Shown here: positions 16,657 through 25,021 of the stretch, piece after piece
How the letters are laid out: the number at the start of each line of letters is the position of its first letter
Numbering within the stretch: the stretch's first letter is position 1
Source: Agarivorans gilvus
GTDB lineage: Bacteria; Pseudomonadota; Gammaproteobacteria; Enterobacterales; Celerinatantimonadaceae
Direction of reading: 5' to 3'
Assembly: GCF_001420915.1 (NCBI RefSeq)
Contig: NZ_CP013021.1
Coordinates: forward strand, 2,573,001-2,637,000
Length of the DNA stretch: 64,000 nucleotides
Translations under genes and position numbers: made by a program
Notes under the pieces: generated by a model
Database searches by the model: none
The model's input: the letters and a program-made list of their open reading frames with translations, nothing else
What the model was told of the DNA's origin: nothing

Positions 16657-17631
16657 TTAAGATTGCTTCACCGAAGCAATCAGCTGCTCGATATGAGCTG
16701 GGCCAACCGGGCGCACGCCCGAAGGGTTAAGCGCCTTCAGCGCATAATAGCCAGCGGTAATGTGGTCGATGCTCACCGTATCTATCACCCCAGGCAAGCG
16801 TAAAATACGTTCCATATAGGCCGACAAATTCGGGTAATCGGCAATTTGCTTACGGTTAGTTTTAAACAAACCGTGGTAGGCCGCATCGAAGCGAATCAAG
16901 GTAACAAAGCAGCGAATATCGGTTTCGGTAAGCTGATTTCCCACTAAGTAATCTTGCCCCTGTAAGCGCGCTTCTAATTCGTCCAACATGGCAAATACTT
17001 CGTTACAGGCTTCTTCATAGGATTCCTGCTCTTGAGTAAAACCGGCTTTATATACACCGTTATTCAACATGTTGTAGATGCGTGGATTAAGTTCATCAAT
17101 CTCGGCGGCATGTTGCTCGGGATATAAACGAATCTTAGATGGCACCAAGTGCTCAAAGGCGCTATCGAACATTCTTAAGATGTCGGCGCTTTCGTTATTT
17201 ACCATCACGTTTTGCTGCATGTCCCATAGAACTGGCACCGTAGCACGGCCAGTGAAATGAGCATCGGCGCGAGTATAGAGCTGATGCATGTACTGCGATT
17301 TAAACAGCGGATCTTGGTCCGCGCCTTCATAACCACCAAACTCCCAACCCTGGTCGGTCATTTTTGGGTTTACCACCGTCACGGAAATTACATCTTCCAA
17401 GCCTTTTAGCTTTCTGGCGATTAAAGTACGTGAAGCCCAAGGACAAATTAAGGCCACATATAAACGATAGCGACCGGCTTCAGCCTTAAAACCGGCTTCA
17501 CCAGTAGGGCCAGCGCTACCATCGGGGGTGATCCAGTTTCTAAAACCCGATACCTGCCGAACAAAGCGCCCTTTCTCATCGGCTTTTTGCATGGGTTTCC
17601 AATCTTCTACCCATTGACCGTCAACTAACAT
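16657..17631 (-). CDS. yqjG: Glutathionyl-hydroquinone reductase (Xi-class GST)
   Basis: 324 residues. Reduces glutathionyl-(hydro)quinones. The N-terminal thioredoxin-like domain has the catalytic Cys in LICPWASRTLIARK, followed by VTVVNPKMTDQGWEFG and VPVLWD...NNESADILRM (glutathione-binding). The C-terminal helical domain contains ETDIRCFVTLIRFDAAYHGLFKTN, diagnostic for the ECM4/YqjG group. It lies 21 bp downstream of ygiD on the same strand, so it is probably part of a quinone/aromatic-stress operon with doxX, under the divergent LysR gene. Confidence 0.95.
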   Translation of the reverse strand: MLVDGQWVEDWKPMQKADEKGRFVRQVSGFRNWITPDGSAGPTGEAGFKAEAGRYRLYVALICPWASRTLIARKLKGLEDVISVTVVNPKMTDQGWEFGGYEGADQDPLFKSQYMHQLYTRADAHFTGRATVPVLWDMQQNVMVNNESADILRMFDSAFEHLVPSKIRLYPEQHAAEIDELNPRIYNMLNNGVYKAGFTQEQESYEEACNEVFAMLDELEARLQGQDYLVGNQLTETDIRCFVTLIRFDAAYHGLFKTNRKQIADYPNLSAYMERILRLPGVIDTVSIDHITAGYYALKALNPSGVRPVGPAHIEQLIASVKQS

Positions 17632-17652
17632 AAAAACTCTCCTAAGTATGGC

Positions 17653-18474
17653 TTAAGCATGAAACATGAACGAGCGCATCGATATCGCCCCTAAATCGAT
17701 GCCTTCACTGGTGTAAATAAGTTGGTCCTTAGCGTTAGCAGCACCGGCAATGGTTAAAGCGGGAGCATAATGCTCTAAGGTGGGGTTGGCCATTCGTAAT
17801 AGGCTGCCCAAGGCTTTGGTATTGGCTAAACCAGCAAAGTCACGTTGATTAAGCTTGTCGGCAAATACGCTATCAAACTTCAGCGCCCAATCGTGCGCCT
17901 TACCGTTAAATTGCAAGGCACCTAGGTTGTGCACCACATTGCCCGAACCAATGATCAATACACCGCGCTCGCGCAGCTTGGCCAAAGCCTTACCTATGCC
18001 CAACTGCCAGTTCAGATCTTTGGTGATATCAATAGATAACTGGAACACCGGCACATCAGCCGCTGGGTAGAGATGATGCAATAAACTCCACGCGCCATGG
18101 TCTAAGCCCCAGCTATCATCGGTTTTCACTTGGTAGTCGGCCAACATGCTGGCCACTTGCTTGGCTAGCTCAGGCGAGCCCTTCGCTGGATAGTGCAGTT
18201 GATAAAGCTCATCAGGAAAACCGTAAAAGTCATGAATGGTGCGCGGCGCGGCAGACACATCTACCAAGGTGCTGCCTTGGGTCATCCAATGTGCCGATAT
18301 CATGAGAATTGCCTGTGGACGAGGCAATGACCGTCCAAATTCAGCCCAACGGCGGCTGTAGGCGGTATCTTCAATAGCGTTCATTGGCGAACCATGCCCC
18401 AAAAATACCAAGGGCATTTTGGGAGAAGCCTTAAAACGCTCGGCCAAGTTTTTTAATGAAGAAGCAATATTCAT
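17653..18474 (-). CDS. ygiD: DODA-type extradiol dioxygenase (4,5-DOPA dioxygenase)
   Basis: Zinc/iron-dependent ring-cleaving dioxygenase of the LigB superfamily. Metal ligands are in FLGHGSPMNAIED, SAHWMT, LDHGAWSLLHHLYP and GSGNVVHNLG. 273 residues from the ATG at 18474, preceded by AGGAT; upstream ATGs at 18507 give a tail without homology. Placed between yqjG and doxX, it fits a module for quinone/catechol detoxification. The true substrate in bacteria is not settled. Confidence 0.93.
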   Translation of the reverse strand: MNIASSLKNLAERFKASPKMPLVFLGHGSPMNAIEDTAYSRRWAEFGRSLPRPQAILMISAHWMTQGSTLVDVSAAPRTIHDFYGFPDELYQLHYPAKGSPELAKQVASMLADYQVKTDDSWGLDHGAWSLLHHLYPAADVPVFQLSIDITKDLNWQLGIGKALAKLRERGVLIIGSGNVVHNLGALQFNGKAHDWALKFDSVFADKLNQRDFAGLANTKALGSLLRMANPTLEHYAPALTIAGAANAKDQLIYTSEGIDLGAISMRSFMFHA

Positions 18475-18547
18475 ATCGATCCTGTTATCTGTGCGATTAT
18501 CGATCAAGCAAATTATTCGCTAGAAGGCCAACGGCCCCCTAGCCGAC

Positions 18548-18970
18548 TTAGGCGTATTGACCGAATAATTTATTCGCCACTGGGATTTTTAGTGCCAAGG
18601 CACCGTTGCCCAATAAACCAATAGCAGCTTGTGCTGCCGCCCAAAATAGCGGGAACTCCCAACCACCACCGGCATTGGTGAAGCCCCAACCATTGCCAGA
18701 ATGAGCCCAAACCACACCGAGTAACAAGGCCACTAGCGGCACCGATACCCAGCGAGTGGCTACACCTAATAGCAAGGCCAAACCACCGAATAGCTCTGCC
18801 ACAATGGTGAAGTAAGCAACAAATCCTGGTAGGCCTAAGCTTTCAAAATAGCCAACGGTGCCCGGAATAGTAAATACAAACACCTTAGTTAGGCCGTGGG
18901 CGACAAATAAGCCACCGGAAATTAAACGTAGTAGTAATGCTGCATAGGCTGCGGTTTTTTGCTCAATCAT
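18548..18970 (-). CDS. DoxX-family membrane protein
   Basis: 140 residues with four predicted transmembrane helices (about 8-28, 45-70, 72-92 and 104-125). LLRLISGGLFVAHGLTKVF and AELFGGLALLLGVATRW are the DoxX signatures. The family is implicated in redox and thiol stress in the membrane. It is the first gene of the doxX-ygiD-yqjG(-elbB) run and faces the LysR gene across a 350-bp gap. Confidence 0.9.
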   Translation of the reverse strand: MIEQKTAAYAALLLRLISGGLFVAHGLTKVFVFTIPGTVGYFESLGLPGFVAYFTIVAELFGGLALLLGVATRWVSVPLVALLLGVVWAHSGNGWGFTNAGGGWEFPLFWAAAQAAIGLLGNGALALKIPVANKLFGQYA

Positions 18971-19319
18971 GACAATGTCCTCTGTTCAATCTTAATAATT
19001 AGCACGACAACCAAGCTGGCGCGATTTGTGTACCGTGACCCAAGATGTAGCCCAAATGAATGTTTAAGTAAGCTAGTGGCTCGATGTAGCGAGCGTTGCT
19101 TAAGGCGGCGTAGACAGTCATACAGCTAGGGATCTTAGGTCCGCCAAGTCCGTGCTAAACCAGAACCCATAATGGCTATATCACCCTCTCTCCTAAATGC
19201 GATGCCCGTTGTTGGGCTGCCTGTTTGCTATGGGAAAAGTATCGGCCGGAGAACTTTTCAATACAATGGTAATTATATAGAATAACAATCACCAAAATGT
19301 TCTCAATGGGGAAAGAGTG
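18971..19319. promoter_or_regulatory. Divergent intergenic region between doxX and the LysR gene
   Basis: 349 bp without a credible gene. As the shared upstream region of a LysR gene and its likely target operon it should hold both promoters and the LysR site; an AT-rich stretch near 19268-19290 (AATTATATAGAATAAC) is a plausible -10 area for the regulator. I could not pick out a convincing T-N11-A box. Confidence 0.4.
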
Positions 19320-20206
19320 ATGGATTTAGTTGATGGTTTAAAAGCCTTTGTGGCCACCGCACAATCGGGTTCGTTTACCGAAGCCGCAGAACGCTTGGGG
19401 GTATCCAATCGCATTACCTCTAAATATGTGGCACAACTGGAAGAACGCGTCGGCGCCCGTTTACTGCAACGCACCACCCGCAAGGTCGGCCTAACCCCAC
19501 TGGGCAAGATTTGCTGGCCCGCGCCCCGGCACTACTAGAAGAGTTAGACGATCTGCTAGGCTGCGTATCAGAACAATCGAAAGGCCTTAACGGCCTGCTG
19601 CGCATCTCCGCCCCGGTCACCTTTGGCGAAATTTACATTACCGGCCTACTCAGCCGATTTGCCGCGCAACATCCAGGGGTGAGCTTTGACTTGCGACTCA
19701 GCGATTCCCACGTTGATTTAGCCTCCAGCGGCTTTGACTTAGCCTTTCGCATAGGTATGCCCGACATTGTCACGCTCAAAGCCCGCAAGCTCGGCGAAGT
19801 GACCAGCTGCGCGGTGGCCTCCCCAGACTACCTTGCCCAACACGGCACTCCCAAGCATCCCAAAGAGCTAGAAGAACACCTGTGCATCATCGACACCAAC
19901 CGCCGTGACCATAACAAATGGAAGTTTTACAACGGCAGCCAGCAAATCACCGTTAACCCCAGTCGCAACTTAATGGTAAACAGCGCCCGCATCGCCAGAG
20001 ATTGGGCGATAGATGGCCGCGGTATTTGCCTATGCCCCGACTTCGTTTTACACGACGAGCTAAAAGAAGGGCGCTTAGTGATGCTACTTGACGACTACTG
20101 TATGAAAGCCAACCCGATGAACGCAGTGTATTTAGCAGGCAACGTAATGCCCAGAAAGGTAAGAGCGCTGATCGATTTTGCCGTAGAAGATTTTGCTGCG
20201 CGGTAA
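19320..20206 (+). pseudogene. LysR-type regulator with an early frameshift
   Basis: Starts at ATG 19320 with GGGGAAAGAG upstream. The winged-helix DNA-binding domain reads LKAFVATAQSGSFTEAAERLGVSNRITSKYVAQLEE...LLQRTTRKVGLTPLG. After GK (AA at 19506-19507) the frame is lost; adding one base gives KDLLARAPALLEELDD and the effector domain continues intact (LLRISAPVTFGE, FRIGMPD) to 20206. Without the extra base translation ends at 19538. Its divergent position suggests it controls doxX-ygiD-yqjG. A sequencing undercall is a realistic alternative. Confidence 0.8.
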
Positions 20207-20294
20207 TTAACACTAGATTTGACCACGATATTGACATATAAGTCAGTATAAAATAACATCGATGGCACTACTTGACTCATTTACAAGGATTAAA

Positions 20295-20795
20295 GTGAGA
20301 AAAGCACTATTTTCCGCTCTACTATTTGTCAGCTTCGCAAGCCTAGCGTTAGAAAATGTAATATTCAGTGGCTATAAATTTCCCGTTAGTTCAGATTGGT
20401 CTGCAGTACGTTTAATGGAAGAGGACAAGGGATTTTATATAACCAAAAAAGACCTTGTTGTATTGATAGTTAAACAACACGAAGCCTCTCAGTCCCCCAT
20501 CACTCTTGAAGACGGCACTGAAACCTCAGTACTAGAAATTCAATTAGACAAACTTCATGGACTCACAAATAAGTCTGAAAGTACTATTTATAAAGGCTTA
20601 TTCGCGAGCTTTTCGTCAACAAAAGTACTTAAAGGTAGTGGTATTAAGTTCTTCCTAGAAGTAGATGGCGCAATAGAAGGAATGCAATTCGCTTTTATCT
20701 CCCCCGATACCAAATCGCCGATGATAGATATATCGACATCAATGATGACGGAATCCGAATTTATAAGTTATTTAAAATCAATAACCATTAACTAG
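20295..20795 (+). CDS. Hypothetical exported protein
   Basis: The longest frame opens at 20262, but the GTG at 20295 follows AAGGATTAAA and gives a clean signal peptide (VRKALFSALLFVSFASLALE). The mature ~145 residues are mainly beta-like (FPVSSDWSAVRLMEEDKGFYITKKDLVVLIVKQ). No recognisable domain. The next gene starts 11 bp after it. It is probably periplasmic and of unknown function. Confidence 0.6.
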   Translation: MRKALFSALLFVSFASLALENVIFSGYKFPVSSDWSAVRLMEEDKGFYITKKDLVVLIVKQHEASQSPITLEDGTETSVLEIQLDKLHGLTNKSESTIYKGLFASFSSTKVLKGSGIKFFLEVDGAIEGMQFAFISPDTKSPMIDISTSMMTESEFISYLKSITIN

Positions 20796-20806
20796 GTACA
20801 TAAATA

Positions 20807-21178
20807 ATGTCAAATTCGCCAGCAACGCTAGACCAAGATGATCGAGAAAATTTGCAATACATACTTACTCAAATGTTTCCGGAAAGTAAGACGTTTAAAC
20901 AGCATGCACCTACAGTGAGAACACTCGAGGTTTACATTCAAGCTGTTAGAGCAAACAAGTTTTGCAACAACGCGATGACCCACTTAACAACAGAACTGTT
21001 AGCAACACCAGCATCTCAACTATATCGTGGCAAGATGAAGGCCGTTGTAAAAAAGGCGATCAAAGAAATCAAAAACAAACACCAAAATACAGGACTTAGT
21101 TTCTTTATTTGTGAACAGGCAGTTAAACTAAGATATAAGTCTCCCTTGGCCATTACTCTAGATGGATACATGAGGTAA
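20807..21178 (+). CDS. Hypothetical protein
   Basis: 123 residues, basic and helical (MKAVVKKAIKEIKNKHQ), with no signal peptide or membrane span. It is probably co-transcribed with the exported protein 11 bp upstream. The gene ends about 85 bp before the second IS407-type element. I do not recognise the family. Confidence 0.5.
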   Translation: MSNSPATLDQDDRENLQYILTQMFPESKTFKQHAPTVRTLEVYIQAVRANKFCNNAMTHLTTELLATPASQLYRGKMKAVVKKAIKEIKNKHQNTGLSFFICEQAVKLRYKSPLAITLDGYMR

Positions 21179-21331
21179 CAAACTGATTCCAAAAGTGGAA
21201 ATCCACCCGCCATCTCATGCTTACTCAGCGTAAAACAAATCATGTTTAGATTAGTAAGCCAGTGTCCACTTCCCCTAAAATGACACAAATTTAAATGGAG
21301 TTTTCTACACTCATTAACGTAGGAGAACGCC

Positions 21332-21601
21332 ATGAAAAAATCACGCTTTACCGAAACGCAGATCGTCAACATTCTCAAAGAAGCTGACGCGGGGATGAAG
21401 GTCGAAGATATCTGTCGTAAACACGGAATGAGTAACGCCACGTACTATAAGTGGAAATCTAAGTACGGTGGCATGGATGCTTCTGAACTCAAGCGAGTCA
21501 AAGAGTTGGAAGAGGAAAATTCGAAGCTGAAAAAGTTATTTGCCGAAGTCAGTTTGGAAAACCATGCGATGAAGGAACTCTTCGCAAAAAAGGGCTGGTG
21601 A
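21332..21601 (+). CDS. IS3-family transposase OrfA (copy 2)
   Basis: 89 residues with the same translation as the copy-1 OrfA at 3675-3944: helix-turn-helix followed by a leucine-rich coiled coil. The stop overlaps the orfB start (GTGA). Confidence 0.93.
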   Translation: MKKSRFTETQIVNILKEADAGMKVEDICRKHGMSNATYYKWKSKYGGMDASELKRVKELEEENSKLKKLFAEVSLENHAMKELFAKKGW

Positions 21602-22440
21602 CAGCAGAAAAACGGAGCTGTGCCCAATTATTGGTCGGTGCCGGCTTGAGCATTCTGAAAGCCTGTACCTTGGCTGACATCAGCCGTTCAAGTTATTACC
21701 GGCCATTAGTCGATTGGCGTCAAAGGGATGCTGCTGTCATTGATGCGTTGAATTCTGAGCTTAAGAAGTCCCCCAGAGCGGGCTTTTGGAAGTGCTTTGG
21801 CCGACTGCGTTACAAAGGGTATCCATTCAATCATAAGCGCGTTTATCGCGTGTATTGCCAAATGGGACTCAACCTTAAACGGCGGGTTAAACGAGTATTA
21901 CCGAAGCGAATTGCGCAACCATTACAGGTTGAAGCGAAAGCCAACTATCAATGGGCCTTAGATTTTATGCATGACGGACTTTATTGCGGGAAACGCTTCC
22001 GCACACTTAATGTAGTAGATGAAGGTACGCGGGAATGCCTTGCCATTGAGGTAGATAGTTCATTGCCAGCAGAGCGCGTTGTACGCGTACTTGAGCAAAT
22101 TAAAGCTGAGCGTAGTCTACCGGTTCAATTACGAGTCGATAACGGGCCTGAGCTTATCTCGGCAAGGCTGACAGATTGGTGTGAACAGCACCATATTCAA
22201 CTGGTTTATATCCAGCCAGGTAAGCCTCAGCAAAACGGATTTGTGGAACGTTTCAATGGCTCGTTCCGTCGAGAATTTTTGGATGCGTATTTATTTGAAT
22301 CGCTAGAACAAGTCCGAGAAATGGCTTGGTTCTGGCGTTTGGATTACAACGAAGAACGAACCCATGAAAGTCTCGGTAATTTGCCACCGGCTGCTTACCG
22401 AGCAAAACTGGAAAACTCTACTTTAGAACTGTCTCATTAA
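21598..22440 (+). CDS. IS3-family transposase OrfB (copy 2)
   Basis: 280 residues, same translation as copy 1, with the DDE integrase core (ALDFMHDG, VDNGPEL, GFVERFNGS). It starts at GTG 21598 inside the orfA stop. Intact, so this copy could supply transposase for both. Confidence 0.94.
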   Translation: MTAEKRSCAQLLVGAGLSILKACTLADISRSSYYRPLVDWRQRDAAVIDALNSELKKSPRAGFWKCFGRLRYKGYPFNHKRVYRVYCQMGLNLKRRVKRVLPKRIAQPLQVEAKANYQWALDFMHDGLYCGKRFRTLNVVDEGTRECLAIEVDSSLPAERVVRVLEQIKAERSLPVQLRVDNGPELISARLTDWCEQHHIQLVYIQPGKPQQNGFVERFNGSFRREFLDAYLFESLEQVREMAWFWRLDYNEERTHESLGNLPPAAYRAKLENSTLELSH

Positions 22441-22720
22441 TGGGGAAGTGGACACCAGCTTCTAAATATTTAGCCTCAATGCACTTTCTGATGCTGCGTA
22501 AGCCCACATAGTGTGAATGTATCAGCAAGCAGCTTATATACGTTTATATTAATTATCTGTTAGCAAATATACTCACATCGACCTAAAATCAGGCTTAGCC
22601 CACAACACATATGATTGGCTCTCTCCTAATAGGTCTCAATACCAAGCCCGCTATTGATAGTTAGAATATTGAACTAATCGCATGCTAAATTTCAGCGTTT
22701 TTTGCTGAATTGAGATCAAG

Positions 22721-23485
22721 ATGTACTCGCCATTTTCTGCTCGCCCTGCGGCTTTATTTGTTCTATTACTTAGCCTGCTGCTGTCTCCATTGGTTTTAGC
22801 TAAGGGCAACCAAAGCATTGAGTCTTTTAGTACAGCTAAACGACTGCTGTTGCAGCAGGTCTATGCCACACCAGAATCGCGCCGTACTCTTTACTGCCAA
22901 GCCAGTTTCGACGAAAACAAACACGTGCAACTAAATAGTGGTTTTGCCAGCAGCAAATACCTCAATCGCTTAGCCCGCTACGAAACCGAACATGTGGTAC
23001 CCGCGGAAAACTTTGGTCGCAGTTTTAAGGCTTGGCGCGAGGGTCATCCACAGTGTGTGAATAGTAAAGGTAAGGCCTACAAAGGGCGTCGCTGCGCTGA
23101 AAAAACCAGCGCCGAATACCGCTTAATGCAAGCCGATATGTACAATCTCTATCCCGCTATTGGCGCGGTCAATGCAGCTCGCTCCAATTTCAATTTTGCC
23201 ATGCTCAGCAAGGCCAAATCGGACTTTGGCAGCTGTGATTTACGTATAGAAAAACGCAAAGTTCAACCTCCAGAAGCCGCCCGCGGAGCCATTGCACGCA
23301 GCTATCTGTACATGGAAGCCAGCTATCCGCGTTATTCCATGAGCAGCAGCCAACGCAAGTTAATGCAAGCTTGGGACAAACAATATCCGGTAAGCGCGGC
23401 CGAGTGCCAACGCGCCCAAATCATTGAGCGAGTGCAAAATAACCACAACTCGATTATGAGCAGCCGCTGTGCACAGTACGACTGA
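22721..23485 (+). CDS. endA: Periplasmic/secreted endonuclease I
   Basis: Non-specific DNA/RNA endonuclease of the EndA/Vvn family, 254 residues. A signal peptide (about 1-27, ending LVLA) is followed by TLYCQASF, the beta-beta-alpha-metal core YETEHVVPAENFGRSF (catalytic His in EHVVPA), ADMYNLYPAIGAVNAARSNFNF with the metal-binding Asn, and paired cysteines (CVNSKG...RRC and SCDLR). Members degrade extracellular DNA. It stands alone after the IS element, with a 266-bp upstream gap and no obvious operon partner. Confidence 0.92.
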   Translation: MYSPFSARPAALFVLLLSLLLSPLVLAKGNQSIESFSTAKRLLLQQVYATPESRRTLYCQASFDENKHVQLNSGFASSKYLNRLARYETEHVVPAENFGRSFKAWREGHPQCVNSKGKAYKGRRCAEKTSAEYRLMQADMYNLYPAIGAVNAARSNFNFAMLSKAKSDFGSCDLRIEKRKVQPPEAARGAIARSYLYMEASYPRYSMSSSQRKLMQAWDKQYPVSAAECQRAQIIERVQNNHNSIMSSRCAQYD

Positions 23486-23625
23486 TTAGCCAGCAAGCCA
23501 AGGCAACAAAATCAAGCCATTGGCTCAAACAATCTTCAAAACTGCGCCGCTCGGCGCGGTAAGCCAAATGATTTTTGTGGATAATAAGTCCAGTATTTAC
23601 TCACTATTTTGCTAGTTGTTGAATA

Positions 23626-24894
23626 ATGAACCCTCTGCAACGTGATGCTTATTATCCATTTTTGGTATTGATTTCGCTGACCCTAGTGCTGTGGCAGAAC
23701 TTAGGGATGGAGCGCAAGCTCCTGTTAGATCTAAATAAACAAAGTGAGGTATTCCTCAACGATCAATTAGTAAATGGGCATAGCGGCAGCGGCTTATTAT
23801 TAAAACAGCAAGATAAAGCCACCCTGTTTTGTAGTAGCGAAGCCCAAACCAATAGCGCCTGCGCTCTTAGCCTACAACTAAACCGAGCACTATCCGCTAT
23901 TCGGCTCGATCATTATCAGCAGCTTAACTTAGACATCGCCTTTTCCAGCAACTTACCCGACAGCCTAATACTGCAATTTTATTTAGCAACGGACCCTCAG
24001 CAAAACTACCAACACTTACTACAGCAAAGCATTTTGCCGCGCCAAGGTCGGGCTAATTATCAATTATCACTGGCGCAGTTTTACACGCCCTCTTGGTGGC
24101 AACTAGCAAGGGCACAAACCACCCCCAGCGGGTCACCGCAAGTCAATCACTTCGCCTTAATCACCGGAGATAACCAACAAACCAAAAACATCGAGTTATC
24201 ACTGTATCGTATCGAGCTCAGCGGCAAACTGATTGCCGCCAAAGATTTATACTTGGGGCTGCTAGCCGTATGGTTAATCAGCTTGTGTGTAAGCTATTTT
24301 AAACTCGGTCGCGGCCTCAAAGAGCAACACCAGCAATCACATAAACATGCCTTAGAACTCAATAAAATGAACAGCTATCTCAGCATTGAGCGGGATAACT
24401 ACGAGTTTATGGCGAAAACCGATCCGCTCACCAGCTGCTTTAATCGTGCAGGACTGCGCAATATTTTTAGTGACATCATCATTGAATACATCGAAACCAA
24501 CATGCCGGCCAGCATCGTATTATTCGACATCGACCACTTTAAACAAATTAACGATAACTACGGCCATGATGAGGGCGATAAGGTGTTAATTAACATTGCC
24601 AACCTAGTACGCCAACAAATCCGTGAAGGGGACTACCTAGCACGCTGGGGAGGAGAAGAGTTTTTAGTGGTATGTACCCATACGCGGCAAGCGGGCGCCT
24701 GTGCACTGGCAGAACATTTACGCCAAAGTATCGAACAAACCATGCTTAGCCAGCACAGTCGAATTACTAGCTCCTTTGGCGTAGCAGAAATTAACAGTGG
24801 CTTTTTAGAGCAGTGGATCAAGCGCGCCGACGAAGCGCTCTACCAAGCTAAACAAAGTGGCCGCAATCAAGTAATAGCGGCGGCCCCCCAGTAA
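23626..24894 (+). CDS. Membrane diguanylate cyclase (GGDEF)
   Basis: 422 residues. An N-terminal transmembrane helix (about 10-28) and a second near 205-222 enclose a ~175-residue periplasmic domain of unknown type. A short coiled segment leads to the GGDEF domain: DPLTSCFNRAG, VLFDIDHFKQINDNYGHDEGD and the active-site loop RWGGEEFLVV around residue 340, then SFGVAEI and DEALYQAKQSGRNQV. The GGEEF A-site is catalytically competent. No clear RxxD inhibitory site precedes it (REGDYLARWGG has only D). It makes cyclic-di-GMP in response to a periplasmic cue. Confidence 0.93.
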   Translation: MNPLQRDAYYPFLVLISLTLVLWQNLGMERKLLLDLNKQSEVFLNDQLVNGHSGSGLLLKQQDKATLFCSSEAQTNSACALSLQLNRALSAIRLDHYQQLNLDIAFSSNLPDSLILQFYLATDPQQNYQHLLQQSILPRQGRANYQLSLAQFYTPSWWQLARAQTTPSGSPQVNHFALITGDNQQTKNIELSLYRIELSGKLIAAKDLYLGLLAVWLISLCVSYFKLGRGLKEQHQQSHKHALELNKMNSYLSIERDNYEFMAKTDPLTSCFNRAGLRNIFSDIIIEYIETNMPASIVLFDIDHFKQINDNYGHDEGDKVLINIANLVRQQIREGDYLARWGGEEFLVVCTHTRQAGACALAEHLRQSIEQTMLSQHSRITSSFGVAEINSGFLEQWIKRADEALYQAKQSGRNQVIAAAPQ

Positions 24895-25021
24895 ACCCTC
24901 TCTGCCTACTTAGAAAACGCTCTAGCAGAGCTAAGACATTGATAAACTTGTCATTCGTGATAACCTGCTATTCTTATAGACAGCTAAATTACTAGCTGAC
25001 CAATTTGGCATAGGAGGCCGC

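Larger units (their letters stand above)
21263..22454 (+). mobile_element. IS3-family (IS407-type) insertion sequence, copy 2
   Basis: 1192 bp with the same 13-bp inverted repeats as copy 1 and a 4-bp target duplication CCAG at 21259-21262 and 22455-22458. Same length and same translated proteins as copy 1, opposite orientation. It lies between genes and does not visibly break one. Confidence 0.95.

Noticed and set aside
22455..22720. Possible small gene or regulatory RNA before endonuclease I
   Set aside because: No frame, hairpin or promoter pattern stands out; left as plain intergenic DNA.
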